Shown here piece after piece: positions 25,624-36,555 of a stretch of 64,000 nt of DNA. This DNA is from Demequina maris (GTDB lineage: Bacteria > Actinomycetota > Actinomycetes > Actinomycetales > Demequinaceae). The stretch is from NCBI RefSeq assembly GCF_000971155.1, contig NZ_BBLX01000001.1, positions 227,879 through 291,878 of the forward strand, written 5' to 3'. How positions within the stretch are numbered: the first letter of the stretch is position 1; every line of letters begins with the position of its first letter. Made by a program: the position numbers and the translations under genes. A model generated the notes under the pieces. It saw only the letters and a program-made list of their open reading frames with translations. It searched no databases and had not been told where the DNA came from.

Positions 25624-26583
25624 ATGACCTCGACGATCCCCGCCCGCCCTCATCGCCTCCGCCGCCGCATCGTGGCCGGCGTCGCCACGTTCCTTCTCGT
25701 GCTCGCCGCGATCGCCGCGTGGGCGCTCGACCGCTACGTGGTCGACCACGTCGAGGTCGCGAACGCCTCGGCGTACGAGGCCGAGCTCGCCGCGGCGGAC
25801 GCCGCATCCGACGACGACGGCGACGATGCGGCGCTGACGACGACGGAGGACGCGACCGACGAGGACGCGCCGGAGATCACCGTCACGGAGCACACGTACG
25901 GCAGCGGCGCGGACCAGGCCACCTACTACGTGGCGGACGTCGTGCTGAGCGACATCACCCAGCTGCGCTCGGCCTTCGCCGACGACGCCTTCGGGGAGAA
26001 CATCGTCGAGTACCCGTCGGACATCGCGGCGGACGTCGGCGCGCCGCTCGCGATCAACGGCGACTACTACGGCTTCCGCACCACGGGCATCGAGATCCGC
26101 AACGGCGTCGTCTACCGGGACGAGCCGGCGCGCGAGGGCGCGGTCATCTGGGCCGACGGCACGATGGAGGTCTACGACGAGACCACCACGTCGGCCCAGG
26201 AGCTGCTCGACGCGGGAGCGTGGCAGACGCTGTCCTTCGGGCCCGCGCTGGTCGACGACGGGGAGATCGTCGACGGGATCGACGCGGTCGAGGTCGACAC
26301 CAACTTCGGCAACCACTCGATCCAGGGCGACCAGCCCCGCACCGCCATCGGCATGATCGACGCGAACCACTACGTCCTCGTGGTGGTGGACGGCCGCTCG
26401 AGCACCAGCGCGGGCGTCACCCTGACCGAGCTCGCGCAGATCATGCTCGACCTCGGCGCCACCGAGGCGTACAACCTCGACGGCGGCGGGTCCTCCACGA
26501 TGGTGAGCGACGGCACCGTCGTCAACGTGCCGGGCGGCCGCGGCGAGGAGCGCGGCACGTCCGACATCCTGTGGGTCGGCTGA
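25624..26583 (+). CDS. Membrane-anchored phosphodiester glycosidase family protein (NAGPA domain)
   Basis: The 319-residue protein has an N-terminal signal-anchor helix at about residues 13-34, an acidic low-complexity linker (AADAASDDDGDDAALTTTED) and a NAGPA-type domain. The domain shows the conserved INGDYYG segment, the FGPALV segment and the C-terminal NLDGGGSSTMV motif. Family members (mammalian uncovering enzyme, bacterial YoaF/EpsL-like proteins) act on sugar-phosphate diesters of glycans, so a role in exopolysaccharide or wall glycopolymer maturation outside the cell is likely. TAGCCT lies 7 bases before the ATG with no ribosome site, suggesting a leaderless message. The next gene starts one base after the stop. 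Confidence 0.85.
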   Translation: MTSTIPARPHRLRRRIVAGVATFLLVLAAIAAWALDRYVVDHVEVANASAYEAELAAADAASDDDGDDAALTTTEDATDEDAPEITVTEHTYGSGADQATYYVADVVLSDITQLRSAFADDAFGENIVEYPSDIAADVGAPLAINGDYYGFRTTGIEIRNGVVYRDEPAREGAVIWADGTMEVYDETTTSAQELLDAGAWQTLSFGPALVDDGEIVDGIDAVEVDTNFGNHSIQGDQPRTAIGMIDANHYVLVVVDGRSSTSAGVTLTELAQIMLDLGATEAYNLDGGGSSTMVSDGTVVNVPGGRGEERGTSDILWVG

Positions 26584-26584
26584 C

Positions 26585-27667
26585 ATGCGCGTGCTGATCC
26601 CCGCCTACGAGCCCGACGAGCGCCTCGTCGCGCTGATCGACGCGCTGCTGCCGGCGCACCGCGTGGTGGTGGTCGACGACGGCTCCGGCGATCGCTTCGC
26701 GCCCGTCTTCGCGGCCGTCGCGGCCCGCGGGGCCACCGTGCTGCGCCACGCGGACAACCGCGGCAAGGCCGGGGCGCTGCGGACCGGCTTCGCGTGGATG
26801 GTGGCGAACGCCCCGGGCGAGGCGGTGGTGTGCGCCGACAGCGACGGCCAGCACACGGCCGAGGACATCGGCCGCGTCGCCTCCGTCCTGCACGAGCGCG
26901 CGTCCGCGCGGCGGGACGATGCGGTGGTGCTGGGCGCGCGCGCGTTCACGGGCGAGGTCCCGCTACGGTCGCGCGCGGGCAACCGGGCCACCGCCGCCCT
27001 CCTCGCGGCCGCGACCGGGCGCCGGGTCTCCGACACCCAGACCGGCCTGCGCGGCTACCCGGCGGGGCTGCTGCCCTGGGCGCTCGGCGTGCGCGGCGAA
27101 CGCTTCGCCTACGAGCTCGAGCTGCTGCTGGACGCGAGCCGGACGGGCATCCCCGTGGTCGAGGTCCCGATCAGCACGGTCTACCTCGAGGGCAACGCCT
27201 CGTCGCACTTCCGTCCCCTCGTCGACTCGTGGCGCGTGATGTGGCCGCTCGCGCTCTTCGCGGCGTCCTCGCTGCTCGCCTTCGCGATCGACACGGTCGC
27301 CGTGCTCGTGCTGTCCGCCCTCACGGGCTCCCTGGGGGTCGCGGTCGTCGGCGCGCGGGTGTTGAGCGCGACGACGAACTTCGCCGTCAACCGGAGGGCC
27401 GTCTTCCGTGCCCGCGGCGGGGTGACCGGTCAGGCGGCGCGCTACACGGCCCTCGCCCTGCTGCTGCTGTTCCTGAGCTACGCGTCGCTGCGCACGCTCA
27501 CCGAGCTCGGGGTGCCGCTCCTGCCCGCAAAGCTGGTCACGGACCTCTCGCTGTGGGCGCTGTCGTACGGCGTCCAGCGGGCCGTGGTCTTCGCCCCGCA
27601 GTCCGCAGCGGATTCCAGCGCGCTGACGCCGAGGACGCACGATACTGCCGCCATTACGCAGGTATAG
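26585..27667 (+). CDS. GT2 glycosyltransferase fused to a GtrA-like membrane domain
   Basis: The 360-residue protein has an N-terminal family-2 glycosyltransferase domain (about 1-215; VVVVDDGSGD, NRGKAGALRTGF, the metal motif DSDGQH, and QTGLRGYP) like dolichyl/polyprenyl-phosphate sugar synthases. A GtrA-type domain of four membrane helices follows (about 222-345), with the FAVNRRAVFRA loop typical of GtrA. Fusion in one chain suggests sugar transfer to a polyprenyl phosphate and flipping or delivery across the membrane in one unit. It is coupled to the NAGPA gene by a 1-base gap, so both probably serve a surface glycan. Confidence 0.88.
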   Translation: MRVLIPAYEPDERLVALIDALLPAHRVVVVDDGSGDRFAPVFAAVAARGATVLRHADNRGKAGALRTGFAWMVANAPGEAVVCADSDGQHTAEDIGRVASVLHERASARRDDAVVLGARAFTGEVPLRSRAGNRATAALLAAATGRRVSDTQTGLRGYPAGLLPWALGVRGERFAYELELLLDASRTGIPVVEVPISTVYLEGNASSHFRPLVDSWRVMWPLALFAASSLLAFAIDTVAVLVLSALTGSLGVAVVGARVLSATTNFAVNRRAVFRARGGVTGQAARYTALALLLLFLSYASLRTLTELGVPLLPAKLVTDLSLWALSYGVQRAVVFAPQSAADSSALTPRTHDTAAITQV

Positions 27668-27706
27668 CGCCGGTCTCGTGCGTCTGTGGCCCCCTATCCT
27701 GACTCG

Positions 27707-29107
27707 GTGATCCCCAACCCCGGCCCCGAGGACATCCGTCCCGAGCGCATGCACGCCGTCTCCGCGGAGAGCCGCGCCATCGTCGAGGCGGTGCTCGACT
27801 ACTCCCGCGGGCGCGCCCTGTACGAGGACATCCCGCTGGACGTCCCCGCCACGCCCGCGGAGCTCGCGGAGGTGGCCTCCGGGTCCATCACCGCGACCGG
27901 CATCGGCGCCACGCGCGCCCTCGCGCTGTTCGGCGACGTGCTCGCCCCCACGTGCCTGTCGACCGACCATCCCGGCTACCTCGCCTTCATCCCGTCCGCG
28001 CCGAGCAAGGCGGCGTCGGCCTTCGACCTCGTGGTCTCCGCGTCGTCGATCTACGCGGGCTCATGGCTGGAGGGCGCGGGCGCGGTCTTCGCCGAGAACG
28101 AGGTGCTCTCGTGGCTCGCCTCCGAGTTCGGGCTGCCGGACACCGCCGGCGGCGTCTTCGTGCAGGGCGGCACGATCGGCAACCTCTCCGCCCTCGTCGC
28201 CGCGCGCGACGAGGCGCGCCGACGCAACCGCGAGGCGGGCCGCCCGGACCCGGCGCGGTGGGCGGTCGTGTGCAGCGCCGAGTCGCACGCCTCGGTCGCC
28301 TCCGCGGCCGCCGTGATGGACATCGACGTGGTCGGCATCCACCCCGATGACGACGGGCGGCTGCACGGCCACGCCGTCGCCGAGGCGCTCGCGGAGCACG
28401 GCGACGCGGTCGTGGCGGTCGTCGCCACCGCGGGCACCACCAACTTCGGCATCGTCGACGACATCGCGGGCATCGCCGAGGTGACACGGCGGCACGGCGT
28501 GTGGCTGCATGTCGACGGCGCGTACGGCCTCGCCGGCATGCTGGTCGAGCGCATGCGCCCGGCCTACGCCGGCGTCGAGCATGCCGACTCGCTCATCGTC
28601 GACCCGCACAAGTGGCTCTTCGCGCCGTTCGACGCATGCGCGCTGCTCTACCGCGACCCGCGCATCGCCCGCCGCGCGCACACCCAGCACGCGTCGTACC
28701 TGGACACGCTCACCGAGGCGCCCGAGACCAACCCGTCCGACCTGTCGGTGCAGCTCACCCGGCGCGCCCGCGGTCTGCCGCTGTGGTTCTCGCTCGCGAC
28801 CTACGGCACGGACGAGTACCGCTCCGCCATCGGCCGCGGGATCGACATGGCACGGCGCATCGCGGACGAGATCGAGCGCCGCGACGGTCTGTCGCTCGTG
28901 CGACGCCCGCAGCTGTCGGTCGTGGTGTTCCGCAAGGACGGCTGGACGCGCGCCGACTACGACGCGTGGTCCGCGCGCCTCCTGGGCGATCAGCGCGCGT
29001 TCGTGGTGCCGAGCTCCCACCACGGCGAGCCGGTGCTGCGCTTCGCGATCATCAACCCGCTCACCACGTACGAGCTGCTGTGCGAGGTGCTCGACACCCT
29101 CGGCTGA
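27707..29107 (+). CDS. Group II PLP-dependent amino acid decarboxylase
   Basis: The protein of about 466 residues decarboxylates an (aromatic or other) amino acid. The PLP lysine is in DPHKWLFAPFDACALL. Other family features are the DHPGYLAFIPSAPS substrate segment, VQGGTIGNLSAL, the cofactor Asp in HVDGAYGL and the C-terminal RFAIINPLTT. GTG at 27707 is preferred because TATCCT (27695-27700) ends six bases before it, as in leaderless actinobacterial genes; an in-frame GTG at 27686 is the alternative. It resembles aromatic-L-amino-acid decarboxylases more than GadB; substrate unassigned. Confidence 0.87.
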   Translation: MIPNPGPEDIRPERMHAVSAESRAIVEAVLDYSRGRALYEDIPLDVPATPAELAEVASGSITATGIGATRALALFGDVLAPTCLSTDHPGYLAFIPSAPSKAASAFDLVVSASSIYAGSWLEGAGAVFAENEVLSWLASEFGLPDTAGGVFVQGGTIGNLSALVAARDEARRRNREAGRPDPARWAVVCSAESHASVASAAAVMDIDVVGIHPDDDGRLHGHAVAEALAEHGDAVVAVVATAGTTNFGIVDDIAGIAEVTRRHGVWLHVDGAYGLAGMLVERMRPAYAGVEHADSLIVDPHKWLFAPFDACALLYRDPRIARRAHTQHASYLDTLTEAPETNPSDLSVQLTRRARGLPLWFSLATYGTDEYRSAIGRGIDMARRIADEIERRDGLSLVRRPQLSVVVFRKDGWTRADYDAWSARLLGDQRAFVVPSSHHGEPVLRFAIINPLTTYELLCEVLDTLG

Positions 29108-29124
29108 CGGCTCCCGCCCCGCCC

Positions 29125-29222
29125 CTCTCCACACACGCGGGCTGGTGTGAACGCTCTACCGATGCAGCTGCGGCCGCGGACCTCGAGGTTCGCGGCCGCA
29201 GCTGCATCACGCGTGTGGAGAG
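29125..29222. terminator. Large compound palindrome between convergent genes
   Basis: An inner stem has perfect 18-bp arms (29161-29178 and 29191-29208). Its 12-base spacer can pair almost completely on itself (ACCTCGAGGT), so the whole 48 bases are nearly one palindrome. An outer pair, CTCTCCACAC(AC)GCG at 29125-29139 and CGCGTGTGGAGAG at 29210-29222, can enclose it. It sits between the stops of two convergent genes, so bidirectional termination is the simplest role. Confidence 0.7.
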
Positions 29223-29246
29223 CGGTCGCGGGCGACCGGGCGTCGG

Positions 29247-30464
29247 TCAGCCGTTGAGCAGCGTCGCGGCGCGGCGCGCGCCCTCGCCGAGCGACTCGAG
29301 CTTGGCCCACGCGATCTGCGGGTGGACGCGGCCGCCGAGGCCGCAGTCGGTCGACGCCACGACATTGTCGGGGCCGACGATCTCGGCGAAGCGGACGATG
29401 CGGTCCGCGACCAGGTCGGGGTGCTCGACCACGTTGGTGGCGTGGCTCACGACGCCCGGGAGGAGCTTCGTGCCGGCGGGGAGCTCGACGTCGCGCCACA
29501 CCTTCCACTCGTGCTCGTGGCGCACGTTGCCCGCCTCGAACGAGATCGAGCCGGCGTTGATCTCCGCGACGAGGTCGACGATGTGGCGCAGCTCGAGGTC
29601 CGTGGTGTGCGGGCCGTGCCACGAGCCCCAGCACAGGTGGATCCGCACCTGGTCGCGCGGCAGGCCCTCGATCGCGTGGTTGATCGCGTCGATGCGGGTG
29701 CGCAGGAACGCGCGGTAGTCGTCGACGGACGGCTCGGGGTTGATCTGGTCCCAGCTCTCCGCGAGCGACGGGTCGTCGAGCTGCACGGTGAGGCCCGCGT
29801 CGACGATCGCCCGGTACTCCTCGCGCATGACGTCCGCCCACGCCCAGATGTGCTCCTCCTCGGACGCGAAGTACGCGTTGCCGATGCGCGCGGCACTGCC
29901 CGGCGCGAGCGACGTGATGAAGCCGGTCTCGAGGCCCGCGGCGTCGAGGCCGCCGCGCAGGTGCGCGATGTCGGCGGCGATCGCGTCCTGACCGCGGTAG
30001 GACAGCGGGCCCACGGCGATGGGCCAGAAGGGCGGCTCGCCCATGAGGACGCCGGAGGTCGGGTCGAAGTACGCCTCCTGGAAGGCCACCCAGTCGCGAC
30101 GGTCGTTCATCGACGTGAGACGCACGTTGCCCGGCGACGAGCGGACCGGCTCGGGCATCGGCGCGTCCTTCGGCGGCAGCGCGAGACCGGCGGTGCGCTG
30201 GAACGAGTACGACCACCAGGCGCCGAAGTCGTGCGAGGCGGTCATCGCCTTGCCGTACTCGCCGTCGCCGACGATCGTGATGCCCGCGTCGACCTGACGC
30301 TGCACGAGGTCACGGACCGCCTGGCCCGCGAGCTCCTTGTACTCGTCGGTCTGGACGAGCGTGAACCCGTCCTCCGCGACCTCGAGGGCGGCGGTGGCCG
30401 CGACGAGCTCGGGCGATCGCGGCAGCGAGCCCGCGGTGGTGGTCTGGATGGTCAGCTCGGACAT
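29247..30464 (-). CDS. Cobalamin-independent methionine synthase (MetE C-terminal)-like protein
   Basis: The 405-residue protein corresponds to the C-terminal catalytic domain of MetE only (UROD/MetE-like barrel). Likely zinc ligands are in RIHLCWGSWHG (His and Cys), a Glu around SFEAGN, and Cys in STDCGLGGR. Such stand-alone domains transfer methyl or alkyl groups to a thiol; some act in methionine synthesis from other methyl donors, others as alkyl-coenzyme M-type transferases, so function is open. ATG at 30464 follows AAGGAG. It precedes nothing on the same strand within 139 bases and ends at the large palindrome. Confidence 0.82.
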   Translation of the reverse strand: MSELTIQTTTAGSLPRSPELVAATAALEVAEDGFTLVQTDEYKELAGQAVRDLVQRQVDAGITIVGDGEYGKAMTASHDFGAWWSYSFQRTAGLALPPKDAPMPEPVRSSPGNVRLTSMNDRRDWVAFQEAYFDPTSGVLMGEPPFWPIAVGPLSYRGQDAIAADIAHLRGGLDAAGLETGFITSLAPGSAARIGNAYFASEEEHIWAWADVMREEYRAIVDAGLTVQLDDPSLAESWDQINPEPSVDDYRAFLRTRIDAINHAIEGLPRDQVRIHLCWGSWHGPHTTDLELRHIVDLVAEINAGSISFEAGNVRHEHEWKVWRDVELPAGTKLLPGVVSHATNVVEHPDLVADRIVRFAEIVGPDNVVASTDCGLGGRVHPQIAWAKLESLGEGARRAATLLNG

Positions 30465-30651
30465 CGAGGCTCCTTGGCGCGCGCCCACGGCGCTCGCATC
30501 GAATCGGTGCGCGGGCACACGGCCCGCCCGGCGTGCAGTGACGACCCGCCCGCAATGCCCACCCGTGGTGGATCCGAGGCCTCGTTTGATGCGCGGCGGC
30601 GCGGCCATTCTGCCCGGTCGCGCCGCGTGTCGGCAAACGCGCTGGGACCGG

Positions 30652-31827
30652 TCACGACCGGACGGGAGCCTCGTCGAGCAGGGCCGGCAGAGCCTTCTCG
30701 ATGGCCTCGTTCGTCGCGGTGAGACTGAGGCGGAAGTGGCCCGGCCGGTCGAACAGCGTGCCCGGCATGATGAGCACCCCGCGCGCCGCCAGACGCCGCG
30801 CCAGGGCGTCCGAGTCGCCGTCCGGCGCCTCCGCCCACAGGTAGAAGGTGCCCTCGGCCCGCGTCACGCGGAAGCCGGCGTCGGCGAGGGCCGCGTGCAG
30901 CCGGTCGCGGCGGCGCTGGAGCTCCTCGACGTCGATGGTGACGTCCTCGAGCGCGGGCGCGGCGTGCTGCATGAGCGCGTCGGGGAACCCCCAGCCGATC
31001 GCGAGCTGGGTCGGCACCAGCGCGTCGCGCAGGGTGGCGCGCACGTCGTCGGGCATCAACGGGCCGATCGCGAGGTAGCCGAGCCGCTGCCCGGGGGCGA
31101 GCAGCACCTTCCCGTAGCTGTAGTCGATGAGCGTCCACGGGTAGACCGCGGCGGGGCTCGTGAACGGGACGCCGTCGAACCGGATCCGCCGGTAGGGCTC
31201 GTCCGACAGGATCCAGATGCGGCGCCCGATCGCGGCGGAGCGCTCGTCCAGCGCGGCCGCGAGGCGCGCGAGCTGGTCGCGCGGGTAGACCCGTCCGGTG
31301 GGGTTCGCCGGCGAGTTCACGATCACGATGCGGGTGCGGTCCGTGACGGCGTCGACGATCGCGTCGACGTCGAGATCGAACGTGTCCGCGTCGAGCGCGA
31401 CCGGGACCGGCACAAGGCCGCTGACCCGCAGCATCGGCGCGTAGCAGAACCAGCCCGGCACGGGGATGATCACCTCGTCGCCCTCGTCCGCCACCAGGTG
31501 AAGCGCGAGGTCGATCGCGCCGAACGCCCCCTGGGTCATCGCGATGTCGGCGCCCTCGAACGGCAGCCCGAGCTCGTCGCGCAGGCCCGCGGCGACCGTC
31601 GCCCGCGCGGGCTCCTCGTTGGTCTTGTACGCGAACCAGGCCTCCGACCGTGGCTCGACCTGGGTGCGCAGGGCGTCGACGAGGCCCGCGAGCGGCATCT
31701 CATGCGGGTTGCCGAAGGTGAGGTCGGCGATCCCGGGTTCGTCCGCCCGGGCGGAGACCTCCGCCAGGAACCGGGTCACCGGCCCGATCTCGTCCTCCGC
31801 GGCCCGGGCGCGCGTCGACAGCTCCAT
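30652..31827 (-). CDS. Class I/II pyridoxal-phosphate aminotransferase
   Basis: The 391-residue fold-type I aminotransferase has the PLP lysine in YSYGKVLLAPGQRLGYLA, the NSPANPTGRVYP motif, the SDEPYR aspartate segment and a C-terminal substrate Arg in HFRLSLTA. It resembles aspartate/aromatic aminotransferases of the AAT-I family, but the amino acid is not predictable. ATG at 31827 lies downstream of a GGGGGG stretch. It sits between the glyoxylate genes (upstream, same strand, separated by a strong hairpin) and the MetE-like gene (187 bases downstream). Confidence 0.85.
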   Translation of the reverse strand: MELSTRARAAEDEIGPVTRFLAEVSARADEPGIADLTFGNPHEMPLAGLVDALRTQVEPRSEAWFAYKTNEEPARATVAAGLRDELGLPFEGADIAMTQGAFGAIDLALHLVADEGDEVIIPVPGWFCYAPMLRVSGLVPVPVALDADTFDLDVDAIVDAVTDRTRIVIVNSPANPTGRVYPRDQLARLAAALDERSAAIGRRIWILSDEPYRRIRFDGVPFTSPAAVYPWTLIDYSYGKVLLAPGQRLGYLAIGPLMPDDVRATLRDALVPTQLAIGWGFPDALMQHAAPALEDVTIDVEELQRRRDRLHAALADAGFRVTRAEGTFYLWAEAPDGDSDALARRLAARGVLIMPGTLFDRPGHFRLSLTATNEAIEKALPALLDEAPVRS

Positions 31828-31878
31828 GGCATCCCCCCGTGCGTCCGGACCCGCGCCGGACCCCCGTCCATCGTCACC

Positions 31879-31915
31879 GGGGAGGCGGACGCCCGCAACC
31901 GGGCGCCGCCTCCCC
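31879..31915 (-). terminator. Strong hairpin terminating the aceA-aceB operon
   Basis: GGGGAGGCGG pairs with CCGCCTCCCC (10 bp), and inside it CGCCCG pairs with CGGGCG around a 4-base loop, with one unpaired A between the stems. It begins 6 bases after the malate synthase stop on the minus strand. Confidence 0.7.
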
Positions 31916-31921
31916 CGCCGC

Positions 31922-33541
<1,620 letters not shown>

Positions 33542-33549
33542 GGCTCCTC

Positions 33550-34860
33550 CTAGAACTGCTCGGCCTCGGTCGAGCCCACGAGCGCGAGCGTCGACGCGGT
33601 GGGGTTGAGCGCGGTCGACACCTGGTCGAAGTACCCCGTGCCCACCTCCGCCTGGTGCTTGGTGGCGGTGTAGCCGCGGGCCTCGGCGGCGATCTCCGCC
33701 TCCTGCAGCCGCACGTACGCGCTCATCTGGGTGGCGGCGTAGTCCTGCGCGAGCTCGAACATGCCGTGGTTGAGGGAGTGGAAGCCCGCGAGGGTGATGA
33801 ACTGGAACGCGTAACCCATCGCCGCCAGCTCGCGCTGGAACGACGCGATCTGCGCGTCGTCGAGGTGGCGGCGCCAGTTGAAGCTGGGCGAGCAGTTGTA
33901 CGCGAGGCGCTTCTCGGGGTGCTCGGCGTGGATCGCCTCGGCGAAGCGGCGTGCCAGGTCGAGGTCGGGCGTCGACGACTCGACCCACAGCATGTCCGCG
34001 TAGGGCGCGTACGCGAGCCCGCGCGCGATCACCGGCTCGATGCCGCCGCGCACCTCGTAGAAGCCCTCCGCCGTCCGCTCGCCGGTGAGGAACTCGCGGT
34101 CCCGCTCGTCGACGTCGGAGGTGAGCAGGTTGGCGGCCAGCGCGTCGGTGCGCGCGATGATGACCGACGGGACGCCCGCGACGTCGGCCGCGAGGCGCGC
34201 GGCGTTGAGCGTGCGCACGTGCTGGGAGGTGGGCACGAGCACCTTGCCGCCCATGTGACCGCACTTCTTCTCCGAGGCGAGCTGGTCCTCCCAGTGCACC
34301 CCCGCGGCGCCCGCGGCGATCATCCCCTGCATGAGCTCGAAGGCGTTGAGCGGGCCGCCGAAGCCGGCCTCCGCGTCCGCGACGATCGGCGCGAGCCACT
34401 CGCGGCTCGTCCGCCCGGCCTCCGCGTGCTCGATCTGCGCCGCGCGCAGCAGCGCGTTGTTGATGCGCCGCACGACCGCCGGCACGGAGTTCGCCGGGTA
34501 CAGGCTCTGGTCGGGGTACGTCTGACCCGCGAGGTTCGCGTCGGCCGCCACCTGCCAGCCGGACAGGTAGATGGCCTTGAGGCCCGCGCGGACCTGCTGC
34601 ACGGCCTGGTTGCCCGTCAGCGCGCCGAGCGCGGACACCCACTGCTCCGGCCGGGTGCGGTTCGTCTCGATCATGTCCCACAGCGACTCGGCGCCGCGGC
34701 GCGCCAGGGTCGCGTCCTCACGGACCGGCCCGCGCAGCCGGACGACGTCCTCGGCGGTGTAGTCGCGTCGCACGCCGGACCAGCGCGGGTCCCAGGCCCA
34801 CTCGGCCTCCAGCTCGGCGGCGGTCTGGTGCTGATCCCCGGGGCGGATCGTCATGTCCAT
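33550..34860 (-). CDS. aceA: Isocitrate lyase
   Basis: The 436-residue enzyme cleaves isocitrate to glyoxylate and succinate. The catalytic loop is [10 protein letters not shown] with C200. Other signature segments are [19 protein letters not shown] (metal/substrate), [18 protein letters not shown], and NCSPSFNW. It is the first gene of the aceA-aceB operon, which allows growth on acetate, ethanol or fatty acids and fits the beta-oxidation block earlier in the window. The divergent RamB-type regulator and the palindrome between the two starts suggest carbon-source control. Confidence 0.97.
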   Translation of the reverse strand: MDMTIRPGDQHQTAAELEAEWAWDPRWSGVRRDYTAEDVVRLRGPVREDATLARRGAESLWDMIETNRTRPEQWVSALGALTGNQAVQQVRAGLKAIYLSGWQVAADANLAGQTYPDQSLYPANSVPAVVRRINNALLRAAQIEHAEAGRTSREWLAPIVADAEAGFGGPLNAFELMQGMIAAGAAGVHWEDQLASEKKCGHMGGKVLVPTSQHVRTLNAARLAADVAGVPSVIIARTDALAANLLTSDVDERDREFLTGERTAEGFYEVRGGIEPVIARGLAYAPYADMLWVESSTPDLDLARRFAEAIHAEHPEKRLAYNCSPSFNWRRHLDDAQIASFQRELAAMGYAFQFITLAGFHSLNHGMFELAQDYAATQMSAYVRLQEAEIAAEARGYTATKHQAEVGTGYFDQVSTALNPTASTLALVGSTEAEQF

Positions 34861-34944
34861 GGTCGGCTCCTGTTCTCCCCACGTCGTCGTGGGCGTGACA
34901 CGACCGTAGGCAGCACTTCAGGGACGATGCGCCGGGCTCCAGGG

Positions 34945-34966
34945 CAGAACTTCTCACGAAATTCTG
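34945..34966. promoter_or_regulatory. Palindromic operator between aceA and the RamB-like gene
   Basis: CAGAACTTC and GAAATTCTG form 9-bp arms with one mismatch around TCAC, in an AT-rich patch; the palindrome TTCCGGAA follows at 34969-34976. In Corynebacterium, RamB sites contain a related AAACTTTGC-type core; here the match is only partial (GAACTT). A role in aceA/ramB control is inferred from position. Confidence 0.55.
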
Positions 34967-34999
34967 GCTTCCGGAACGTTACCGTGCCAGGATCGCCGC

Positions 35000-36463
35000 A
35001 TGAGCACGCCAGAGACGGCCCTCGACGACGAGGCCGGCCCCACCCCCCTCACCATCGGGCGCCGCGTGCGCAGCCTCCGTCAGGCCCGCGGCATGACCGT
35101 GAGCCAGCTCGGCGCCGCGATCGGGCGCGCGGCCTCGCAGATCTCCGTGATCGAGAACGGCCGTCGCGAGCTGCGGGTCTCCGAGCTGCGCGCGCTCGCC
35201 ACCGCGCTCGGCGCGACGCTCGACGACCTGCTCGATCCGGCCCCGCCCTCGCGCCGGGACGCGCTCGAGCTCGCGCTGCAGCGCGTGCAGGAGGGGCCGC
35301 TGTTCGCCTCGCTCGACCTGCCGCCGCTGGCCGTGCGCCGGTCGCTTCCGGACGAGGCCATCGAGACGGTGCTGGCGCTGCACGCCGAGCTGGTGCGCCT
35401 GCACGAGCGGCGGGCGACGACCCCCGAGGAGGCCCGCCGGGCCAACACCGAGCTGCGCGCGGCCCAGCGCGAGCGCGCGAACTACTACCCCGCGCTCGAG
35501 GCGACCGCGCGCGACCTGCTGGGCGCGATCGACCACGGCGGTGGCCCGCTCTCCCACTCCGCCGCATCGTCCCTCGCGCGCCACCTCGGCTACTCGGTGC
35601 ACTACGTGCACGACCTGCCCGTGACCACGCGGTCCGTCACGGACGGCCGCCACGGCCGCATCTACCTGCCCATCCGCCACGACGGTGGGGACCGCCGGGT
35701 GGTGCTGCTCCAGGCGATCGCGGCCTCGGTGCTCGGCCACGACGAGCCCGGCGGCTACGCGGAGCTGCTGCGCCAGCGCGTCGAGGCGAACTACCTCGCG
35801 GCGGCGCTGATGATGCCCGAGGACTCCGCGATCCGGATGCTCCAGGAGGCGAAGGCGGCCAAGGAGCTGTCCGTCGAGGACCTGCGCGACGCCTTCTCGG
35901 TGAGCTACGAGGCCGCGGCGCACCGCTTCTGCAACCTCGCGACGGAGCACCTCGGGCTGCCGGTGCACTTCCTCAAGGTGAGCGCCTCGGGCGTGCTGTC
36001 GAAGGCGTACGAGAACGACGACGTGCGGTTCCCGCAGGACGCGCTGGGCAACGTCCTCGGCCAGCGCGTGTGCCGCCAGTGGAGCGCGCGCCAGGTGTTC
36101 GAGCGCGACGACCGCTACGGGATCTACCACCAGTACACGGACAAGCCCAACGGCACCTACTGGTGCACGTCGGCGGTGCAGACCGATGCCGGCGGGGACT
36201 TCTCGGTGTCGGTGGGCACCCAGTACGCGCATTCGAAGTGGTTCCGCGGACGCGACACCACCACGCGCCGCTACTCGAGCTGCCCCGAGCCCGGCTGCTG
36301 CGGCGAGCCCGCGCCCGGCCTCGCGGAGCGCTGGACCGACGCCGCGCGCCCGGCCGCGCGCATCAACTCGTCCCTGCTGGCCGCGACGCCGTCCGGCTCG
36401 GCGACCGGGATCGACCGCGTCGCCGTCTACGAGTTCCTCGAGCAGCACGCCCCCGAGGCCTGA
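35000..36463 (+). CDS. ramB: XRE-family acetate-metabolism regulator, RamB-like
   Basis: The 487-residue protein has an N-terminal cro/C1 helix-turn-helix (about residues 18-76; MTVSQLGAAIGRAASQISVIENGRRELR) and a long C-terminal portion. The latter includes an IrrE/ImmA-like region (about 245-275, RQRVEANYLAAALMMPE, without a HEXXH site) and a Cys-rich end (SSCPEPGCCGEP). This is the short-chain fatty acyl regulator/RamB architecture that controls aceA, aceB and acetate activation genes in Corynebacterium and mycobacteria. It is divergent from aceA. AGGA lies 8 bases before the ATG. Confidence 0.88.
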   Translation: MSTPETALDDEAGPTPLTIGRRVRSLRQARGMTVSQLGAAIGRAASQISVIENGRRELRVSELRALATALGATLDDLLDPAPPSRRDALELALQRVQEGPLFASLDLPPLAVRRSLPDEAIETVLALHAELVRLHERRATTPEEARRANTELRAAQRERANYYPALEATARDLLGAIDHGGGPLSHSAASSLARHLGYSVHYVHDLPVTTRSVTDGRHGRIYLPIRHDGGDRRVVLLQAIAASVLGHDEPGGYAELLRQRVEANYLAAALMMPEDSAIRMLQEAKAAKELSVEDLRDAFSVSYEAAAHRFCNLATEHLGLPVHFLKVSASGVLSKAYENDDVRFPQDALGNVLGQRVCRQWSARQVFERDDRYGIYHQYTDKPNGTYWCTSAVQTDAGGDFSVSVGTQYAHSKWFRGRDTTTRRYSSCPEPGCCGEPAPGLAERWTDAARPAARINSSLLAATPSGSATGIDRVAVYEFLEQHAPEA

Positions 36464-36518
36464 ACGCGTCCCTCCCCGGCTCGGCGCCATGTGTGAGCGA
36501 AGACACGCGCGGAGATCC

Positions 36519-36547
36519 TTCAAATCGACGTAAAGACTTGGTAACGT
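36519..36547 (+). promoter_or_regulatory. Promoter for a leaderless membrane-protein gene
   Basis: TTCAAA (36519-36524), a 17-base spacer and TAACGT (36542-36547) precede a GTG at 36556 by only 8 bases, with no ribosome site. This fits sigma-70-type recognition and a transcript beginning at or near the start codon. Confidence 0.55.
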
Positions 36548-36555
36548 CCGTTGGC

